Source of the DNA: Fusarium oxysporum f. sp. lycopersici 4287
Taxonomy: Eukaryota > Ascomycota > Sordariomycetes > Hypocreales > Nectriaceae
Length of the DNA: 64,000 nucleotides
Direction: 5' to 3'
Assembly: GCF_000149955.1 (NCBI RefSeq)
Contig: NC_030994.1
Coordinates: 2,844,366 to 2,908,365, forward strand
Part shown: positions 59,170 through 64,000 of the stretch, piece after piece
How the letters are laid out: the number at the start of each line of letters is the position of its first letter
How positions within the stretch are numbered: the first letter of the stretch is position 1
The notes under the pieces: model-generated
Databases searched by the model: none
Seen by the model: only the letters and a program-made list of their open reading frames with translations
Told to the model about the DNA's origin: nothing
Position numbers and translations under genes: made by a program

Positions 59170-60205
59170 GTCGACCTATCTGGAAGTATTCTTCTCGTCT
59201 AGAGTGAGAGGAAATGAAACCGGTGTATGAGTGGTTGGAACGAAGGAAAAAGGGAATCAGGCAAGGTTCAGATGAAGAAATATGGGGAGATGAGATGATG
59301 AAAGAGAACTCCAATCGGTACTTTCTGTAAATTCTCCACCTCCACAAAAACCAAGACCTTTCGAAACAGGATAAATGCCGAAATACCCACATGATCATCA
59401 ATCGGGGAGCCTCGGGTCTGGGGAATGTGGATATTGGGAGGCAAAATCAGGCTGTGGACGCTGTGCAACATCGCCAACCGCCCGTGGCGTGAGCATGAAA
59501 CATCGGTCTGACTCAATTGATGTGACTAGGAATGGAGAATGCGTAAACAGCCAAGCTTCGGGACCCGGTTGGCGGATTGATGCTAGGTTGTTGAGTCAAT
59601 GATGCGGAGGAGCTAAGCCTTTGTGGTGTTGCTAGCTGCACATTTAACAGCCATGGGTCGCCGAGATGGCCAGTTTGCTATGGTATCACAAACTAAATTC
59701 TCAATTAGCAAAGTTGCACGTCATGTATTTCTCCAGACTGTCGCCAGCCTTATTTTCAACCCCCTTAGCAGTGATGGCTCGCTTACACCATGATATGATT
59801 GGCGATAACTTGCATTTAGTCAATTTTCAGTGACATATCGCAGGGAGTTCATTTACTCTCAGGGATTAACCATGCTATGTATGCAGTTTCTCGCATTCAG
59901 AGTTTGTCTATTGTTTCGACCTTGGCGGTGAACCTGTAGTCCTGCAGCCATTTCTTGGCCTGTTGGGGTAAGGCTCCCAATGCAGTTCGCTGAGAGAGCA
60001 GAGCCTCATTTGTAAATCCGTCGGCAAATCAGGCCAATGGCATTAAATACATTTAATTGTGCTGCTCAGAGGTATGCCTTGGGCAGTTGCATGATGAGTC
60101 TTCAACCAGGCTTGCTACGTTTCCATTTATCTAATCGACGCCCAACATTTTGGACACACAGAGGAATATACCAAGTTTACTACTTTTGACTGATCGACGC
60201 TCAAC
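59170..60205. other. Divergent intergenic region, ankyrin gene / MFS gene
   Basis: About 1 kb upstream of two genes reading apart. No gene recognised. Confidence 0.5.
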
Positions 60206-62771
60206 ATGGCCGGCGGAAAGGACTCGTTCTCTCTTTCCGAGAAACTTTGCAAGTTCAAGGAGGACTGGGAGAAATGGATACGCAGGCAAATCAAAGAACG
60301 AGGCGGTGATCGAAGCGTGCTATGTAAGTACCTGAATGGGCAGATTGTAACAAATTTGAGACTCATGACTGAAAGGCGACACCACGTCCCTGACCGAGAT
60401 TAGAGAAGCTCTCACCAGTCTAGCAGAGCATCTCCCAACTGTGAGCGTCGACGAACTCGAACGCGCCTTCAGTATCGCCCAAAACATCAACTACTACGCC
60501 GTTGCCGAGTCCTCCGAAAACCCGATGCCGAACGAGCTCACCGAGGATGAGAAGAAGTGTATCCGCAATGAGAGAGAACATGTGTTCTCTCAACCTGGAA
60601 TGCCGATTATTATCATCACGGTCTCTCTCGCCGCATTCCTTCAGGGACATGTTCAAGCCTCGATCAACGCGGCCGACATCTACGCTATGGATGGGTCAAA
60701 CCCTCTGCATCTTCCAAAGGGAGAGGAGACTTGGACATCCGGGGCCATGAATGCAATGCCGTATTTCACTGCAGCTTTGCTGGGTTCGCCCATGTCCCTC
60801 CCTATCAACATCTGTATCGGTCGTCGCGGCGCACTTACGGTTTCCGCGTTCTTGATCATTGCTAGTTCAATTGGTTCTGCATTCTGTCAGACATGGTTGG
60901 AACTCCTTTTGGTCAGGATCATTGCTGGCGTCGGTACGTATCTATTCCATGCTGTGCCCAGAGGCCAGTTGTCTTTGAATAGGTGTCTAATCTCTGTAGC
61001 AATGGGTATCAAGGCTGTCAGTGCACCCGTTCTTGCCTCTGAGACAGCCGTCAGATTCTGGAGAGGATCTATCGTACTAGCCTGGCAGCTCTGGTATGTC
61101 GCGTTCCTCAATTGAAACACCATCTCTAATACCTCCAGGGTTGCATGTGGTATCCTCATTGGGTCCGTAATCAACATGGCAATAGCCGACGCCACGGGAT
61201 ACCTTGAACAAGACAGAGACAATAGATCCCGGCTGGCTCTTCGCCTTATCCTTGGTGCTCCAGCTGTTCCGGCAATCTTCTTACTCATCGCCGTGGCCAT
61301 GTGCTATGAGAGTCCACGATACTACATGCGCTCCGACACTCCCGGTTACAGCATCGATCGAACTTTCCAGATTCTACTCAAGATCAGATCTCATCGTGTA
61401 AGTCCTCAGCCCATTGCTTGACTTCATTCATGCTTACTAGATCTGATTAGCTCCTCGCTTTGCGTGATCTCATCCTTATATGGTGGCCCAACCGTCCCCA
61501 GAGGACGGAGCTGGACCAGACAAGCATAGAGAGGATTAAGCACAGCGGACTCACATATATGGGACGAGTTGTAGCATCCTTGAACCTATCAAAGCTGCAG
61601 TACTCGACCCTTTTCCAGGCAAGATTCTTGAGAAATGCGGTATACAGTACCTGCATAGTCTCCCTGGCCCAGCAGCTATGCGGAGGTACGTTCAAAGGCC
61701 TTTTTGATAAGATGTACTGACACCTTTAGTCAACGTCTTCGCATTCTACTCGAACAAGATGTTCAGTGGGGCATACGGCAACCTCAAGGCAACTCTAGCA
61801 TATAGCGTCGGATTTGGTACGTGCTTCAAGGGTCTCCACTCGTATGACCTCGTGTCTGACACTGACTCTACGGTACAGGTGGTGTAAATTTCCTATTCGG
61901 ACTACTTGCTATGAGGTTAGTAGCTGCTTGGTTCTAGCTTATAATAAACTAACTGCCGCAAGATCTATCGACACGCTTGGCCGCAGGCGATGGCTACTCT
62001 TCACACTACCGTTGATGAGCCTGTTTCTCATGGCGGCAGCTATTGCGTACAACGACAATTTCTCAAAGGGTATAGAGGCTCGAGACATCGTGGGAACGGT
62101 CTTCGTATACTGTGAGTTCTCGCAGCTGGTATGAGGGGGCTGTTCTGACTTGATACAGGTTTCGTGGCTGCTTATGCCCCTGGCCTAGGTGGGTAACCAG
62201 TACCCATGGACCAGAAACATAGCTGACGAGGGTTCAGGACCGATCCCATTTACTTTGGCTTCTGAGAGGTAAGTACCCCTACCTTTGACAACAAGATCTA
62301 CAGAAACACTAACTTGACTAAGTTTCCCATCATCTCATCGTGAAGCAGTAAGTTGACCCAGATCCACCATCATCCTACCCTAACATGATCCAGGGGGCCT
62401 CTGTCGCCATTACTATGAACCTCTTCTTCGCTGGTCTTCTCTCCATCTTATTGCCAGAAATCTATGATGCCTTTCATGCAAGAGGAACACTGGGAGTTTT
62501 CTCCGTCCTCAATGTCATCGCATTCATCCTTGTCCTCTTCTTGATTGAAGAGACGAGCAGCCGTAGTCTGGAAGACCTTGAAACGGTCTATGAGCGCCCA
62601 AAGATCCAACTGGTGATGTGGGTATGGCATGAACAGCTTCCTTACTTTGTGCACAAATGGATCCTTTGGAGAAGGAATGTTGAGGAACCTGTGCCTTATG
62701 ATAGCTACGGTGGGGAGAGTCTCGATGGTGAATCAGAAACAGAAATGGAGAGCTTGGGAGAAGCACGATAA
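60206..62771 (+). CDS. MFS sugar transporter, 12 exons with three micro-exons
   Basis: Twelve exons join in frame to 666 aa: 60206-60323, 60376-60933, 61000-61093, 61139-61397, 61451-61685, 61730-61816, 61879-61915, 61963-62111, 62159-62188, 62238-62268, 62323-62347, 62394-62771. A cytosolic N-terminal extension (about 135 residues, with IRRQIKERGGDRSVL and a predicted helical EALTSLAEHL block) precedes 12 membrane segments of the sugar-porter subfamily. Signatures: GRRGALTVSAF-type loop 2-3, YESPRYYM (PESPRyL-like) after helix 6, AQQLCGVNVFAFYSN in helix 7, DTLGRRRWLLF in loop 8-9, and the FIEETSSRSLED-like LIEETSSRSLEDLE end. Substrate (hexose, polyol or other) cannot be told. Intron density is far above neighbouring genes. 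Confidence 0.88.
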
Positions 62772-62858
62772 GTCTGGATTGTCAGTGGTGACACTGCAAC
62801 TGAGAGCGGGAATCCCGACACTGATGTCGATCGTCCTACCGCGATAGATCGTAGCTAA
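62772..62858 (+). other. In-frame read-on after the MFS stop, like the ECH tail
   Basis: Directly after the MFS stop TAA (62769-62771) the same frame stays open for 28 codons to TAA at 62856-62858, ending NPDTDVDRPTAIDRS. The enoyl-CoA hydratase-family gene at 55489-56619 ends TPDTDIDHPTTADRS and stop. Over the last about 60 nt the two DNA stretches agree at about 48 positions, with most differences being transitions. This is either a shared C-terminal tail cut off by a new stop in the MFS gene or a relic of duplicated DNA. Confidence 0.7.
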
Positions 62859-63102
62859 GATGTAAGAGTAAAGCCGTACCTTTTTCGCATAGCTTAATAT
62901 ATGAATAAAGACAATTTAGATAATGGATTGAAGGGAAAATGCCAGAAGGCAGGAAATAACATTAAGAAAGTTAAGGAATTACAAAAGCTGCCCAGAATCA
63001 CCGAACCGAGGCGAGCCATCGCCAAACCAGCGGAGTAGATGAAGAAAGTTGCCCAACGGGCGCGAATAGCAAAACAATAAACCCCGCGGAGACAACTCAA
63101 TC

Positions 63103-64000
63103 CTAGGCCTTGCGCTTACGCGGTGTGGCCTGGGAAGGCCCTCGCTTGACGGGTACCATTCCGACAAACACAGGGGGGCAGACAGGAGCAGTACACCCAC
63201 TGTCGCGGGCTTCATTCATCTGGTCGATGAGGGTGTCATGAAGCTCCAGGGGTAAATCCTCGAGGTCCCCATCATCAGGTCCATAGGGTGTCTTGTCGGC
63301 ATTGGGGAGACGATGGAGCGCCTTGCGCAGACGGACAGCCTTCGAGTCATCGCGAGCGTATAATGGCGTCGCGGCCGCAACTCGAGCCTGCATTTCCTTA
63401 GGGGAAAAATTGGCACCAGCCTAAGGAGTATCAAGGGCGAATGAATGCTAAGCAATCACTGTACTTACAAACTGGAGGAGTTGCAAGGAGAGCAACTCGC
63501 GGTTCGCCGCAGAGTCTTGAGTCTGGATGGTCAAAGCAACGTCAGGATCGTCCCTCGACAACTTGAGCGGGCCTGAGATTTGTTCGGCGACGGCTCGCTA
63601 AGCCGAGGCCCAGTCTTCGAGGACGGACGAAAGGCGCCAGACTTGTCTGGTATCGGGAGATTCGGGGGTGGCAGCGAGGGTTTGGAGTCGAGAGACGTGG
63701 TTCCAGTAGAATTGGGCGGCGCCGAGGATTTCGCGAGGGATCTCCGATAAAGGTCAGATCAAAGTCAAGACTAATAAATAAATAACGATAACTTACAGAC
63801 ACGCATTTCTTTCTTGAGTTCTGGCAGCAAAGACAAATGTGTTTTGCCGAGTCTTTGGCGACGCAGAGCAGACGCGCATTGCGATGGATAGCCATGAGGC
63901 ACCTAAAACAGGGAATCTCATCTGGTTCAGTGAACGGGGTAAAGCTGATATCCTTATCGTAGACAAAGTCCGCCAAGGCAGGCGCAATAGTAGGCAGCAT
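63103..64000 (-). pseudogene. DUF3716-type gene broken by one in-frame TAG (runs to window edge)
   Basis: Exons 64000-63797, 63741-63469 and 63420-63103 all join in phase 0 with good splice sites, 265 codons to the final TAG at 63103-63105. Exon 1 carries a DUF3716-like Cys motif: PCFRCLMAI, then a C-x5-7-spaced CLCCQNSRKKC. Exon 2 encodes a helical region (EILGAAQFYWNHVSRLQTL). At codon 116 (63600-63598) a TAG interrupts; the frame after it, RAVAEQISGP onward, reads well to the basic C-terminus TPRKRKA. The window ends exactly at an ATG, so the true start may lie outside. A C-to-T change (CAG to TAG) is the simplest explanation. Such proteins are common, variable families in Fusarium with unknown role. 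Confidence 0.65.

Noticed and set aside
1..64000. Search for tRNA, rRNA, CRISPR, secondary-metabolite core genes and telomere repeats
   Set aside because: No T-arm/A-box patterns, rRNA-like stretches, spaced repeats, PKS/NRPS/terpene-synthase motifs or TTAGGG arrays were noticed by eye.

Overview
This is a 64 kb piece of a filamentous ascomycete genome, most probably Fusarium or a close hypocrealean relative. Evidence: nearly all genes carry short introns (about 43-55 bp) with GTAAGT-like donors and CTAAC/CTGAC branch points; the gene set includes a Ppo fatty-acid oxygenase, an ApsB-type spindle-pole protein, a GLEYA adhesin, a GT90 transferase, a Zn-cluster-like regulator and a DUF3716 protein. 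It is a draft assembly: two N gaps lie at 14304-14423 and 29197-29405. I see no rRNA, tRNA or CRISPR.

Layout. 0.3-17 kb is a dense housekeeping block: linoleate diol synthase (-), AMSH/Sst2 deubiquitinase (-), a conserved unknown (+), prefoldin subunit 6 (-), VPS4 (+), an Mtf1-like mitochondrial transcription factor (+), then GT90 (-). A 3.6 kb gene-free stretch follows, holding a triple 17-bp repeat, and leads into arginase (+, 20.2 kb). 22-34 kb: a four-TM protein, a 74-aa hydrophilic protein, ApsB (3' end lost in gap 2), a DUF1479 oxygenase, a DUF1993 protein and a Mrx7-like protein, all on +. 34-41 kb: a fungal transcription factor (-), a coiled-coil protein (+) and an Mpv17/PMP22 protein (+). 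42-56 kb is more accessory: a lectin with duplicated N-terminal domains (+), a GLEYA adhesin (-), an AT-rich decayed patch, a large glycosylated membrane protein (+), a 2-oxoglutarate oxygenase (-), a GNAT acetyltransferase (+) and an enoyl-CoA hydratase-family protein (+). 56.9-64 kb: a death-domain-like/ankyrin protein (-), a 12-exon MFS sugar transporter (+) and a DUF3716 gene (-) interrupted by a stop codon, running to the window edge.

How genes work together. AMSH and VPS4 are both endosomal ESCRT-pathway factors, 3 kb apart. Arginase is preceded by clustered GATA (AreA-type) sites, as expected for nitrogen catabolism. No biosynthetic cluster is apparent. The most unusual signals are: a sequence just past the MFS stop, in the same frame, that resembles the C-terminal tail of the enoyl-CoA hydratase gene 6 kb upstream; a DUF3716 gene whose only visible lesion is a TAG consistent with CAG to TAG; a prefoldin gene whose conserved frame breaks twice; and the uncharacterised beta-domain/coiled-coil/lectin protein. 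Exon joins were checked by adding exon lengths; all spliced models are in frame except prefoldin.
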